Assembly: GCF_004296405.1 (NCBI RefSeq)
Contig: NZ_PSRR01000016.1
Span: 1-52,687, forward strand
DNA from: Bradyrhizobium sp. Leo170
GTDB lineage: Bacteria; Pseudomonadota; Alphaproteobacteria; Rhizobiales; Xanthobacteraceae
Length of the DNA stretch: 52,687 bases
Direction: 5' to 3'
The notes beneath the pieces were generated by a model. The model did not search any database. It had not been told where the DNA came from and saw only the letters and a list, made by a program, of their open reading frames with translations. Position 1 is the stretch's first letter. Every line of letters begins with the position of its first letter. The translations under genes were made by a program, and so were the position numbers. This document shows positions 44,104 to 52,687 of the stretch, one piece after another.

Positions 44104-44787
44104 TTAGCGCCCCCGACCGCGATTGGCGGCAATCGGTTCCCGCGGGATCGTCACCTGTGACAACGCTTCGACAAAGATGGGCTCCCAGGCCCTGATATGA
44201 TGCCTGAGCAGATTTGTGAGAGCCTCCTCCTTGCCGGCAATCGCAAACTCAATGATCTGATAGTGCTCCGCGGTTGACTCATTCTGGCGGGCAAGACCTG
44301 CACGCGACTTGATACCGTAAAGTCGCATTTGGTCACGCAATCCCATCACCAACTCGGTGAGGCGTGCATTGTCCGCCGTAGCCGTCAGCATCTGATGAAA
44401 GCTTCGATCGGATTCGAGATAGAGCCTCAGGTCTTCCGTTCTCACCGCGCGCGCGATGTCATCGGCAAAGCGATAAAGCCCTTCGAGATCCCTCTTTGGC
44501 TTGCGTGCGACGATCGCCGCCGCATGGAGCTCCAGGACTTCGCGGAGATCAAACAGGTTGCGGAGTTCGGTCAAGGTCGGTTCCACTACCTTGAAGCCCC
44601 GATTGCGCATGGGTTCGATCAGCCCGCTGCGCGTCAACTCCAGCAGCGCTTCCCGCACGGGAGTCGTCGAGATGCCGAGGCTCGTGGCCAGCGTCGGCAC
44701 GGAATACATGGTTCCCGGCATGCTCTGGCCGGAAATGATCTCGGCCCGCACCTGCTGCACCACCTGCTCCCGCAAATTCTGCTCCAT
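44104..44787 (-). CDS. GntR/FadR-type (FCD) transcriptional regulator
   Basis: 227 residues. The N-terminal winged helix has MYSVPTLATSLGISTTPVRE, ALLELTRSGLIEPMRNRGFK, and a C-terminal FCD helical effector domain follows (about 85-215; DLREVLELHAAAIVARK, DRSFHQMLTATADNARL, HHIRAWEPIF) with His residues placed for metal and carboxylate binding. FCD regulators usually sense organic acids and repress catabolic genes. I chose the ATG at 44785-44787, preceded by GGGAGGGG. The gene diverges from the oxidoreductase gene, and a 29-bp palindrome lies between them. Confidence 0.9.
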   Translation of the reverse strand: MEQNLREQVVQQVRAEIISGQSMPGTMYSVPTLATSLGISTTPVREALLELTRSGLIEPMRNRGFKVVEPTLTELRNLFDLREVLELHAAAIVARKPKRDLEGLYRFADDIARAVRTEDLRLYLESDRSFHQMLTATADNARLTELVMGLRDQMRLYGIKSRAGLARQNESTAEHYQIIEFAIAGKEEALTNLLRHHIRAWEPIFVEALSQVTIPREPIAANRGRGR

Positions 44788-44881
44788 CCCCCCTCCCGCT
44801 CCGTCGGTTCCAGAGCCCTCCGGTTTAGCAAGTGCAGCACAATAAATGCGCTTGACGGAGGATATGCCCACAGATCATGCT

Positions 44882-44910
44882 GTGTAAAGCGTTACAGTAA
44901 CGCGCTACAC
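44882..44910. promoter_or_regulatory. Candidate operator of the GntR regulator
   Basis: A near-perfect 29-bp palindrome centred on A44896. The arms GTGTAAAGCGTTAC and GTAACGCGCTACAC match at 12 of 14 positions, with a perfect GTTACAGTAAC core. It lies 30 bases before the oxidoreductase start and 95 bases before the GntR start, the right place to control both. Confidence 0.7.
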
Positions 44911-44940
44911 TGACTTCTATGTGACACGGTTTCATTCACG

Positions 44941-47900
44941 ATGGCTGAGCGCATCCCGGGCTATTGCACGCTCTGCCGATCACGGTGCGGCTCGACCATG
45001 GTGGTCGAGAATGGCCGGCTGATCAGCGTCGAGAGCCTGCAACGGCATCCGACCGGCGGAGCGCTATGTGCAAAGGGCCGCGCCGCACCGGAGATGGTCC
45101 ATAGTCCGCGGCGGCTGACCAAGCCGCTTCGTCGAACTGCACCGCGAGAAGCAGCCGATCCGGGCTGGACCGAAATTTCCTGGGACGAGGCTCTGGACGA
45201 CATCGTCCAGGAGCTCCGCGGCATTCGCAAAACATCCGGCGCTGAAGCCGTGGCCTTCGCCGTCACCACGCCCAGCGGCACGCCGATGGTCGACAGCTTC
45301 GAGTGGGTCGAGCGCTTCATCAGGTGCTTCGGCAGTCCAAATCTGATCTACGCGGTCGAAATCTGCGGCTGGCACAAGGACTATGCCCATGCCCTGACTT
45401 TCGGCCGCGGTATCGGCTTTCCCGATTATGAGCACGCCGACGCCATCGTGTTGTGGGGACACAATCCTGCCCGCACATGGCTCGCCCAGGCGACCCGTAT
45501 TGCCAATGCGCGACGACGCGGAGCGCGGGTTGCAGTGGTCGATCCCAAGCCGAACGGATCCGGACAGGACGCTGACGTCTGGCTACGCATCCGCCCCGGC
45601 TCGGACGGAGCCCTGGCCATGGGCGCAATCCGGCATCTCATCGCGACAGGATCCTTCGATGCGAGCTTCGTCACGCGCTGGACCAACGGGCCTTTCCTGG
45701 TCGACACCAATACAGGCCGCTTCGTTCGTGCCAACGAACTCTGGGACAATCAATCGTCGGAAGCTTTCGTCGTGCTGGATCAGTCCGGAACGGCGCGGGC
45801 CTACGACACCCGCGCTGCGGCTCTCGATCCTGCGCACTGCAGGCTGGATGGCCGGACGACGCTCGCCGCGCGCGATGGTCGCGTGATCGCTGCGGCGACC
45901 GCTTTTCGTCTGCTGGCTACGGAGGCTGCCCCCTACACCATCGCTCGCGTCGCCGAAGTGAGCTGGCTCGAGGAGCGCGACATCGCGGCGTTCTACGGCC
46001 TGTTCAAGAACAGCGCAAGGCTCGCCTACCACTCGTGGACCGGCGTCGGCCAGCATACCAATGCGACGATGACCGAGCGGGCGATTGCGACGCTCTACGC
46101 GCTGACCGGCGCCTGCGACCGGCCGGGCGGCAATGTCTGGCCGGTGCCGCCACCGACACGGACCGTCAACGACTATGCCTTGTTGCCGCCGGAACAGAAG
46201 GCCAAAGCGCTCGGCATCGACGAATTGCCGCTCGGGCCGCCAAGCCGGGGATGGATCACGGCGCGCGATTTCAGTCGCGCCGTGCTCACGGGCGAGCCCT
46301 ATCGCGTCCGGGCGCTGATGAGCTTCGGTACGAACTTCATGGTTTCGCAGGGCCACTCCTCGCGTAATCGGGAGGCACTGCGCGCGCTCGACTTCCACGT
46401 TCACGTCGACATGTTCATGAATCCGACGGCCGAGAATGCGGACATCATTCTGCCGGCCAATATGCCGTGGGAGCGGGACGCCCTCAAAATCGGATTCGAG
46501 ATTACGCAGGATGCCGTCGAGACGATACAATTCCGTCCGCAGATGCTTCCGCGTCTCGGCGAGTGCAAAGCAGACTATGAAATCGCAGCCGAGCTCGCCG
46601 TCAGGCTGGGCCTGGCAAACGAATTCTTCGGTGGCGACATCCGCGCCGGCTGGAACCATCAGCTCGCGCCGCTCGGCGTAACGGTCGACGAACTGCGTCA
46701 GCATCCAGAGGGCCTGCGCTTTCCCCAGCCGTTTCGGCACGAAAAATACGCACTGCAGCGGGATGACGGCACGATTGCGGGCTTTGCCACGCCCACCCGC
46801 CGCGTCGAAATCTATTCGGAATTGATGCTCGATCATGGCTACGCACCGCTGCCGAGCCATATCGAGCCTGCCGAAAGCCCGTTTGCGGACACCGCCGACA
46901 GCCGTTTCCCACTGGTGCTCACCACAGCCAAGAGCGGTTGGTTCGTGCACAGCTCGCACCGTCATATCGCCTCGCTTCGAAAGAAAACGCCAGATCCCGC
47001 GATCGAGATCAGCGGCACGCTCGCGGCGCGGCGCGGTCTTGAGGATGGCGACTGGGCGATTGTCGAGACGTCAACGGGAGAGGTACGGCTGCGCGTGCGG
47101 CTGAACGAATCTCTCGACGATCGCATCGCCATCGCCGAGTTCGGTTGGTGGGAGGATTGTCCGCCACTGGGCCGGGACGCGACCACCCCCGCCGGATTTC
47201 CGACATCGAACATGAACGACGGCTTGAGCGACGCGACGCGTGATCCGGTCAGCGGCTCGGTGCCGCTGCGGGCGATACGTTGCGACATTCGCAAGGACGA
47301 GACCGCGAGCCGTGGCCGCTGGGTCGGCCAGCGCGCTTTCTCGGTCACCGCCATCCGCAACGAGTCCAACGATGTCGTCGCGCTCGATCTCATCCCGCGC
47401 GACGGCGGCGCGCTTCCCGCGTTCCGGCCGGGACAGCACGTCATGCTGGGCCTGCCGGGAATCGATGTGACCCGCGCCTATTCGCTGACCGGTCATGACG
47501 GCCAGGATGTCCTGTCGGTCGCAATAAAGAAACGGCGTTCCGACGATTTGGCCCTCACCCGCGACACCGGTCATCTTTCCGCTCATATCCATCGTCTGAC
47601 CGTCGGTGATGAAGTCCGGATCGAGGCGCCGAGAGGAATTTTCACCCCACCGCTGGCGGGACCCCGGCCTCTCATTTTTCTCGCGGCCGGCATCGGCATT
47701 ACACCCTTTATGAGTCATCTCGAAGCGCTAGCGGAACGCGAGCCGACGGAGCGCGTCGCCAAGGTGCTTCTGCTCTACGGCTGTCGCAACGGCGGTGAGC
47801 ATCCTTTTACCCGCCGGCTGCGGGAGCTTGCAGACCTCTTGCCAGGGCTCGATCTCGTCACGGCGTTTTCAGCGCCGCGCGCGCAGGATCGCTGTCCGCA

Positions 47901-48345
47901 GGACTACGATTATGCGGGCCGGCTCGACCTGTCGGCGATCGATCCGCTGCTGCCGCAAAGGCCTCTTGTCTATCTTTGCGGCTCGCCGGACTTCGCGACA
48001 TCAATGACTGCGCGGCTGGTCGAACGGGGCATGCCGCGCTTCGACGTATTTGCGGAGGCGTTCGCATCGCCGCCGATCGTGCCGCAGACGTTGAAGCCAC
48101 AGACGGTTCACGTCGTCGGTACCGACAAGAGCTTTATCTGGTCGCCCGAACTCGGAACCCTTCTGGATGCCGCCCAGGCGGCAGGCCTGTCTCTGCCCAG
48201 CGGTTGCCGTGTCGGCCAATGCGAGAGCTGCGCCATGCGCATCGTCAAGGGCGACGTCGCACAACTCGGCGGCGATGACGGCGCGACGGATCAGTGCCTG
48301 ACCTGCCAGACGGTTCCTCTCTCCGAACTCACGCTCGCGCTTTGA
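44941..48345 (+). CDS. Molybdopterin oxidoreductase fused to FAD reductase and 2Fe-2S domain
   Basis: 1134 residues. Residues 1-60 carry a 4Fe-4S site (CTLCRSRC, later ALCAKG). The Mo-bis-MGD catalytic core (about 60-640) has IVLWGHNPARTWLAQATRIA and GSDGALAMGAIRHLI, and the C-terminal dinucleotide-binding domain lies at about 650-765. Residues about 785-1030 form a ferredoxin-NADP-reductase-like module (FRPGQHVMLGLPG, RAYSLTG, FLAAGIGITPFMSH), and the last 80 a plant-type 2Fe-2S ferredoxin (SGCRVGQCESCAM, CLTCQ). Electrons can thus pass between NAD(P)H and molybdenum in one chain. No TAT signal is seen, so it is cytoplasmic. With the transporter and cyclodeaminase-like genes it looks catabolic; the substrate is unknown. 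Confidence 0.9.
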   Translation: MAERIPGYCTLCRSRCGSTMVVENGRLISVESLQRHPTGGALCAKGRAAPEMVHSPRRLTKPLRRTAPREAADPGWTEISWDEALDDIVQELRGIRKTSGAEAVAFAVTTPSGTPMVDSFEWVERFIRCFGSPNLIYAVEICGWHKDYAHALTFGRGIGFPDYEHADAIVLWGHNPARTWLAQATRIANARRRGARVAVVDPKPNGSGQDADVWLRIRPGSDGALAMGAIRHLIATGSFDASFVTRWTNGPFLVDTNTGRFVRANELWDNQSSEAFVVLDQSGTARAYDTRAAALDPAHCRLDGRTTLAARDGRVIAAATAFRLLATEAAPYTIARVAEVSWLEERDIAAFYGLFKNSARLAYHSWTGVGQHTNATMTERAIATLYALTGACDRPGGNVWPVPPPTRTVNDYALLPPEQKAKALGIDELPLGPPSRGWITARDFSRAVLTGEPYRVRALMSFGTNFMVSQGHSSRNREALRALDFHVHVDMFMNPTAENADIILPANMPWERDALKIGFEITQDAVETIQFRPQMLPRLGECKADYEIAAELAVRLGLANEFFGGDIRAGWNHQLAPLGVTVDELRQHPEGLRFPQPFRHEKYALQRDDGTIAGFATPTRRVEIYSELMLDHGYAPLPSHIEPAESPFADTADSRFPLVLTTAKSGWFVHSSHRHIASLRKKTPDPAIEISGTLAARRGLEDGDWAIVETSTGEVRLRVRLNESLDDRIAIAEFGWWEDCPPLGRDATTPAGFPTSNMNDGLSDATRDPVSGSVPLRAIRCDIRKDETASRGRWVGQRAFSVTAIRNESNDVVALDLIPRDGGALPAFRPGQHVMLGLPGIDVTRAYSLTGHDGQDVLSVAIKKRRSDDLALTRDTGHLSAHIHRLTVGDEVRIEAPRGIFTPPLAGPRPLIFLAAGIGITPFMSHLEALAEREPTERVAKVLLLYGCRNGGEHPFTRRLRELADLLPGLDLVTAFSAPRAQDRCPQDYDYAGRLDLSAIDPLLPQRPLVYLCGSPDFATSMTARLVERGMPRFDVFAEAFASPPIVPQTLKPQTVHVVGTDKSFIWSPELGTLLDAAQAAGLSLPSGCRVGQCESCAMRIVKGDVAQLGGDDGATDQCLTCQTVPLSELTLAL

Positions 48346-48394
48346 CCGGCAATGACGCGACGAAACCAACACAGACATAATAATGGGGGCTGCA

Positions 48395-49849
48395 ATGACC
48401 GACGCTACGCATAGAAATTCCTTTCCGGACAAAATGCCGATGCAGGCCAACCCGCTTGCAAGGCTCTCGCAGCATATGGTCGCCTTCGCTGAGCGTTGGT
48501 TTCCGGATGCCTATGTGTTCGTTCTGATTGCCGTGGTCGTGATCGCGCTCGGCACCATCGCGCATGGGGGCTCACCGCTTGCGGTCAGCCGCGCCTTCGG
48601 CGACGGCTTCTGGAATCTCATTCCGTTCACGATGCAAATGGCGCTGGTCGCGATCGGAGGCTATGTGGTCGCGATGTCGCCACCTGTCGCGGCGGTGCTG
48701 CGGCGGCTGGCGGCCGTACCCTCCACCGCGCGCGGCGCTGTGGTCTTCGTCGGTGTGCTCAGTATTGTCCTGTCGCTGCTGAACTGGGGTCTCAGCCTGA
48801 TCTTTTCCGGCCTGCTGGTGCGCGAAATCGCGCGGCGCAAGGACATCAGGCTGGACTATCGCGCGGCCGGCGCGGCTGGCTATCTCGGCCTGGGCTGCGG
48901 TTTCACGCTCGGCATTACGTCGTCAGCCGCCCAGCTTCAGGCCAATGCGGCCAGCATCCCGAGCTCGCTGTTGCCGATCACCGGCGTCATCGGTTTCTCC
49001 GAGACGATTCTGACATGGCAGAATCTGGTCACGACAGTGATCGTGACCGCGCTGTCCGCGGTGATCTGCTACCTGACGGCGCCAAATCCGACGCAGGTCA
49101 AGACCGCTGAGGAGCTTGGCGTATCTCTGGACGACGACCGGATTGAGCCGAAGAAGCCGGCACGGCCCGGCGACTTTCTCGAGTTCAGTCCCATTTTGAC
49201 AATCTTGATCGTCGTGCTGGCGCTGGGCTGGCTCTGGCAAACCTTTCAGTCCGGCAATCCGCTGATCACCCTGTCGGGCCTGAACACTTACAATTTCGTC
49301 TTTCTGGTGCTTGGCATCCTCCTGCATTGGCGTCCGCGCAGCCTGCTCGAGGCTTTTTCCAAGGCCATGCCAAGCGTCTCGGGCGTGCTGTTGCAGTTTC
49401 CTTTCTACGCCGGCATCGCCCAGATGCTGACCAAGGTGCCAAATAGCAGCGGAGTGACGCTGTCGGACACCATCGCGCACTGGTTTGTGGACGCATCAGC
49501 CAATTCGACCGTTTTCTCGTTTTTGGTCGGGCTCTATTCCGCGGTGCTGGGCTTCTTCATCCCGTCGGCCGGCGGCAAGTGGATCATCGAGGCCCCGTAC
49601 ATCATGAAGGCGGCCAATGAGATCGGGGCTCATTTGGGCTGGACCGTGATGATCTATAACATCGCGGAGACGCTGCCGAACTTCATCAATCCATTCTGGA
49701 TGCTTCCGCTGCTCGGCATACTCGGGTTGAAGTCAAAAGACCTGATCGGCTACACCTCGGTGCAGTTCTTTGTGCATTTCCCGATCGTCATGATCGTTGC
49801 GGCACTCCTGATGACGACGTTCACCTATCACCCGCCAATTCTTCCCTGA
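48395..49849 (+). CDS. atoE: AtoE-type short-chain fatty acid transporter
   Basis: 484 residues and about 11-12 membrane helices, matching the short-chain fatty acid transporter family: ARLSQHMVAFAERWFPDAYV at the front, FWNLIPFTMQMALVAIGGYV, the LNWGLSLIFSGLLVREIARR loop, and a C-terminal FIPSAGGKWIIEAPYIMKAA block. Family members carry acetoacetate or short-chain acids. I chose the ATG at 48395, with GGGGG upstream, over one four codons earlier. It follows the oxidoreductase by 49 bp and probably brings in that enzyme's substrate or a precursor. A 14-bp hairpin lies just downstream. Confidence 0.88.
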   Translation: MTDATHRNSFPDKMPMQANPLARLSQHMVAFAERWFPDAYVFVLIAVVVIALGTIAHGGSPLAVSRAFGDGFWNLIPFTMQMALVAIGGYVVAMSPPVAAVLRRLAAVPSTARGAVVFVGVLSIVLSLLNWGLSLIFSGLLVREIARRKDIRLDYRAAGAAGYLGLGCGFTLGITSSAAQLQANAASIPSSLLPITGVIGFSETILTWQNLVTTVIVTALSAVICYLTAPNPTQVKTAEELGVSLDDDRIEPKKPARPGDFLEFSPILTILIVVLALGWLWQTFQSGNPLITLSGLNTYNFVFLVLGILLHWRPRSLLEAFSKAMPSVSGVLLQFPFYAGIAQMLTKVPNSSGVTLSDTIAHWFVDASANSTVFSFLVGLYSAVLGFFIPSAGGKWIIEAPYIMKAANEIGAHLGWTVMIYNIAETLPNFINPFWMLPLLGILGLKSKDLIGYTSVQFFVHFPIVMIVAALLMTTFTYHPPILP

Positions 49850-49872
49850 TTGACCGCTGAGCCGCGCGAACT

Positions 49873-49910
49873 GACACGCCGGGACGACCGCATTGACGTC
49901 CCGGCGTGTC
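49873..49910 (+). terminator. Strong hairpin after the transporter gene
   Basis: A perfect 14-bp inverted repeat (GACACGCCGGGACG and its complement) with a 10-base loop, 23 bases after the transporter stop. There is no T-run, but the stem is very stable. It may attenuate readthrough into the cyclodeaminase-like gene, giving lower expression of that gene. Confidence 0.65.
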
Positions 49911-50015
49911 CTCGTCCGGCATGCCGGAGCACAACGTCGATTTGGTTCGGCAATCGCGAAAGCATGCGGACGCCGCGCGAGAGCCGCGACGCAAATTCTT
50001 GCAATGAGAAAAGCC

Positions 50016-51026
50016 ATGACCGAGAAACAATCGCTGCAGACCATTGATGCAAAGGAGGCAACGCGCCTTCTCCCGATGGACGAGCTGATCCGGCATCTGC
50101 GCACCTTCTTTGTCGGGGGGTGCACGGTTCCACCGCGACATCATCATACGATTCCAGTTCCCGGCGAGCCGGACGCAACGCTGTTGCTGATGCCTTCATG
50201 GCAGCAGAAATCGGAAGGCGATGACCTGCTTGGAATCAAGCTGGTCGCCGTATTCCCTGGCAATGCCGCGCGCAAGATGCCGGCGCTCACATCGGTCTAT
50301 CTGCTGTTCGATAGCGGCACCGGCGCGCAACTCGCGACGGTCGCAGGTGACGTCCTCACCGCTAGGCGAACCGCTGCGACGTCAGCGCTCGCAGCGTCCT
50401 ATCTGGCGCGCGAAGACGCGACCAACCTGCTCATTCTCGGCTCCGGTCGGATCGCAAGCCTTTTGCCGGAAGCCTATCGGGCCGTCCGCGACATTCGCCG
50501 GATCAGCGTGTGGAACGTCAACGCCGACAGCGCCGTTCGGATGGTGGATCGTCTCCGTAACGCCGGACTGGATGCTGTGTTCGTCTCCGACCTTGAACGT
50601 GCCGTCCGGACGGCTGATATCGTCACGTCGGCCACTCTGGCAACGTCGCCGCTGATCAAGGGCGAATGGCTGCAGGCCGGCGTCCATGTCGATCTCATCG
50701 GCGCCTTCACGCCGGCGATGCGGGAATCGGATGACGACGTCGTCAAGCGTTCCGCCATATTCGTGGATACCTATGAGGCGGCCCATGAGGCCGGTGATCT
50801 CGTCCACCCGATCGAGGCGGGAATTCTCTCACGTCAGGACTTGAAGGCGTCGCTGGCCGAACTCTGCAGCGGAGCCGCTCACGGGCGACGATCTCGCGAC
50901 GACATCACCATGTTCAAGGCAGTAGGAACCGCTCTGGCGGATCTTGCCGCCGCAGGTCTTGCATACAAGACCCGCATCCAGCGCGTCGCCCACATCGCGC
51001 AACAACGCGACCGCTACGGAAATTGA
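50016..51026 (+). CDS. Ornithine cyclodeaminase / mu-crystallin family enzyme
   Basis: 336 residues. The N-terminal dimerisation domain has RTFFVGGCTVPPRHHHTIPV and LLGIKLVAVFPGNAARKMPA, with the substrate-contacting Lys in the GIKLV strand. The Rossmann part has LTARRTAATSALAASYLARE and LLILGSGRIASLLPEAYRAV, and a late block is HVDLIGAFTPAMRESDDDVV, with Asp near the catalytic position. Members include ornithine cyclodeaminase, ketimine reductases and alanine dehydrogenases, so the reaction is an NAD(P)-linked step on an imino or amino acid. The start at 50016 has a weak GAGAAA site. It is the third gene of the GntR-controlled cassette, after a hairpin. Confidence 0.85.
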   Translation: MTEKQSLQTIDAKEATRLLPMDELIRHLRTFFVGGCTVPPRHHHTIPVPGEPDATLLLMPSWQQKSEGDDLLGIKLVAVFPGNAARKMPALTSVYLLFDSGTGAQLATVAGDVLTARRTAATSALAASYLAREDATNLLILGSGRIASLLPEAYRAVRDIRRISVWNVNADSAVRMVDRLRNAGLDAVFVSDLERAVRTADIVTSATLATSPLIKGEWLQAGVHVDLIGAFTPAMRESDDDVVKRSAIFVDTYEAAHEAGDLVHPIEAGILSRQDLKASLAELCSGAAHGRRSRDDITMFKAVGTALADLAAAGLAYKTRIQRVAHIAQQRDRYGN

Positions 51027-51157
51027 GGGCCGCGCCCCCTGCTGCCTCGCCGAGCGCATCGGCACATGCCAAATCCCGTCTCGACAGACAGAGTTCAAAG
51101 CGGCCGTGGGGCTTGCCCTTCTGTGGCTGGCCTCCGACGCATTTTGAGCTCGGCGCG

Positions 51158-52324
51158 TCATGCATCGAAAGCCGGTTGTGCGCTGCGTACTGGGCCGACC
51201 TTCCGCCGATCCAGCAAGCGCCTGACCCAGTCACGCCCGGGCTCTTCGACAAACCGATACGTCGCGACCGATAGCAGGACGGTCAACAACAGCATCGCAA
51301 TTTGCAGGAGATCACCAAGCCAGAGCGATCCATTCAGAGAGACAACTTTCGTCGGTTCATGGCCCGAGCTCAACGCGTAAGAGATAAACAATTCCGTATG
51401 CGTAAGGCGTTCGACGACCATAAGGATGGCCCGCACCACCGCCCTGACGAGCGGATGCAGCATGTAGATCGAATAGGTCAGCGTCCCGATCATGAGCATG
51501 GACGGAACCGTCAGCCAACGGCTGACCGCGCCACCTTCACGGGCGAACACCAGAACGACCAGCGTAAACACCAGCGGCGAGGCCACCTGCAGAGTGACGC
51601 TGCTTCCAGCGACCGAAACATAGCCCACAACGAGCATGAAACTCGCCGCCTCGAGCAATGTCTCAGCGGACGGCACCAGGCGTGCGCGCAACACTGGGAA
51701 GCGCTCTCGTAAATCGAAAGCGAGAACGCCAAGCGCGAAACCATAAAGGCAGCGCACCAACCCATAGTCATAAGTCGCATTCATCCCGTCTGGGCTGATG
51801 GTGGCGAGCACAACCGGCCCCGCAATGATCGGAAGCAGCCAAGGCCAGACTGCCGGCCCAATCCTGCTCACGACGGCGGCGAAGATCACATAGGCGGCGA
51901 ACTCAGTGCTGATGCTCCAACTCGCGAAGTTCAACCAGTTCTGCGGATTAACGCCGAGTCCCTGCAGGAGCAGAATGTTGGTGACGATGGCCTGCAAGAG
52001 GTTTGGGCCAATACCGTCCTTCGCAGCGTCGATGGGAATGAACAGCAGCAAGGTCACGAGATGCAGCGGATAGATCCGCCCAAGCCGCGGGACCAGGAAC
52101 CGGCCCGTGCCGAAACCCTCAGCGAGACGCGAACGATAATTCGAGGCGATGACAAAGCCGCTCAGCACGAAGAAGAAATCGACGAACAGGTAGGCATTTC
52201 TGGTGAGCGGCAGGAACGACAGATGGCTGATAACGTCGAAGTGAAACAGCGCGACCATGCAAGCGCAAATGCCACGCCAACTGTCGAGAGCATGATACCG
52301 GGTGATATTTTTGGCCGAGTCCAT
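51158..52324 (-). CDS. Acyltransferase-3 family membrane protein (OafA-like)
   Basis: 388 residues with about ten membrane helices. The N-terminal motif RYHALDSWRGICACMVALFH contains the conserved LDxxRG and the catalytic His in ALFHF. Next come FVDFFFVLSGFVIA and RFLVPRLGRIYPLHLVTLLL with the RxxRIYPL motif, and a C-terminal PLVRAVVRAIL and YRFVEEPGRD as in surface-polysaccharide O-acetylases. It transfers an acyl group, usually acetyl, onto a glycan or lipid at the membrane. I prefer the ATG at 52322-52324 to one eleven codons earlier. Its partners are not in the window. Confidence 0.9.
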   Translation of the reverse strand: MDSAKNITRYHALDSWRGICACMVALFHFDVISHLSFLPLTRNAYLFVDFFFVLSGFVIASNYRSRLAEGFGTGRFLVPRLGRIYPLHLVTLLLFIPIDAAKDGIGPNLLQAIVTNILLLQGLGVNPQNWLNFASWSISTEFAAYVIFAAVVSRIGPAVWPWLLPIIAGPVVLATISPDGMNATYDYGLVRCLYGFALGVLAFDLRERFPVLRARLVPSAETLLEAASFMLVVGYVSVAGSSVTLQVASPLVFTLVVLVFAREGGAVSRWLTVPSMLMIGTLTYSIYMLHPLVRAVVRAILMVVERLTHTELFISYALSSGHEPTKVVSLNGSLWLGDLLQIAMLLLTVLLSVATYRFVEEPGRDWVRRLLDRRKVGPVRSAQPAFDA

Positions 52325-52357
52325 TGAAAACGGGTAGGCAAGACCTGCCACCGGCAC

Positions 52358-52687
52358 AAGCAGCGGTTGACTCTATGCTTAATGTGGCATCATCACCGTC
52401 ACGGGATGTATCTTGCGCCATGGCAAGGACGACGACAACACCGGCAACGACTCGCCGGCCGTCCGGGCACGCGAAGCGGCACCAGCGGCAACATCAGCGA
52501 CCCGTTCGACCTCGGCCGCGATCTGGAATTACCGGCGCATGGCCATCGCTGGTATCGTCGAGCTCGCATCGTGGCGCGGGGGCTCGCTCGGACGGCGGTC
52601 GGCACGTGCTGCGCGGCGCTGCGCGCTGCAGCCTGCACGGCCTGCATCGCCTCGATCGCGCGCGTCGCCCGCTCGAGAGAGTTGCGG
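52358..52687 (-). other. Window end, possible adhesin remnant
   Basis: On the minus strand the frame entering from the edge begins NSLERATRAIEAMQAVQAAA, which resembles the Ala/Gln helical stretch I remember from the filamentous-haemagglutinin-type proteins of Bradyrhizobium. It then degenerates into Arg/Pro-rich sequence to a stop at 52399-52401. It may be a broken gene coming from outside the window. No intact gene is supported. Confidence 0.25.

Noticed and set aside
45583..46965. 460-codon minus-strand frame inside the molybdopterin oxidoreductase
   Set aside because: Antisense shadow; the plus strand has Fe-S and Mo-enzyme motifs throughout.
1..52687. CRISPR arrays, tRNA or rRNA genes, complete insertion sequences, prophage genes
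   Set aside because: No regularly spaced direct repeats, cloverleaf-like sequences, transposase or phage structural frames were recognised by eye.

Overview
The window looks like chromosomal DNA of a Bradyrhizobium-type alphaproteobacterium (Nitrobacteraceae: Bradyrhizobium, Rhodopseudomonas and relatives). This is inferred from the high GC content, the protein flavour, the dispersed palindromic intergenic repeats (5559-5610, 14788-14908, 43715-43840), and noncoding remnants of a kind I remember from those genomes. I had no database, so the genus is a judgement. I see no tRNA, rRNA, CRISPR array or complete insertion sequence.

Left part (1-24562): ordinary and accessory genes. In order there is a partial secreted protein, a secreted amidohydrolase, an HdeD-like membrane protein, an MFS transporter, glutaminase, a small membrane protein, an EmrA/EmrB-type efflux pair, a small K+-channel-like protein, a SnoaL-like protein, a ThrE-like exporter, a hotdog thioesterase, a BlaI/M56-peptidase pair, AMP nucleosidase, an epoxide-hydrolase-like protein divergent from a LysR regulator, and a hydrolase-phosphoribosyltransferase fusion. 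Between 9.9 and 19.4 kb lie four broken genes: a metallo-hydrolase 5' fragment, an alpha/beta hydrolase with its middle missing, a truncated oxalate decarboxylase and an AMP-ligase without its front. This is a zone of gene decay.

Centre (24606-40376): a bacterial microcompartment (BMC) locus, the main discovery candidate. It has two divergent operons around a 211-bp spacer (31928-32138). The rightward operon carries shell proteins BMC-P, BMC-H and BMC-T, a CoA-acylating aldehyde dehydrogenase, an EutJ-like chaperone, a malate-dehydrogenase-type enzyme fused to a BMC-associated N-terminal domain, a zinc alcohol dehydrogenase and a GAF/PucR-type regulator. The leftward operon carries a frameshifted protein of unknown family, a HAD phosphatase with an unusual tail, a stand-alone phosphohistidine swivelling-domain protein, a 469-residue protein I cannot assign, a 190-residue helical protein, a pyruvate-phosphate-dikinase (PPDK) homologue whose acceptor domain has lost its catalytic cysteine, and a second BMC-H. 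There is no diol dehydratase, ethanolamine lyase, glycyl-radical enzyme, Rubisco or PduL. My hypothesis is that a PPDK-like phosphorelay activates an unknown alcohol or ketone. The unassigned protein and/or the phosphatase would then convert it to an aldehyde, which the shell encloses for oxidation to acyl-CoA, with the ADH and MDH-type enzymes recycling NAD.

Right part (40377-52687): a hybrid sensor kinase, then a GntR regulator divergent from a probable catabolic cassette. The cassette holds a molybdopterin oxidoreductase fused to a flavin reductase and a 2Fe-2S domain, an AtoE-type short-chain fatty acid transporter and an ornithine-cyclodeaminase-family enzyme. A 29-bp near-palindrome between the GntR gene and the oxidoreductase is its probable operator. 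An acyltransferase-3 membrane protein ends the window.
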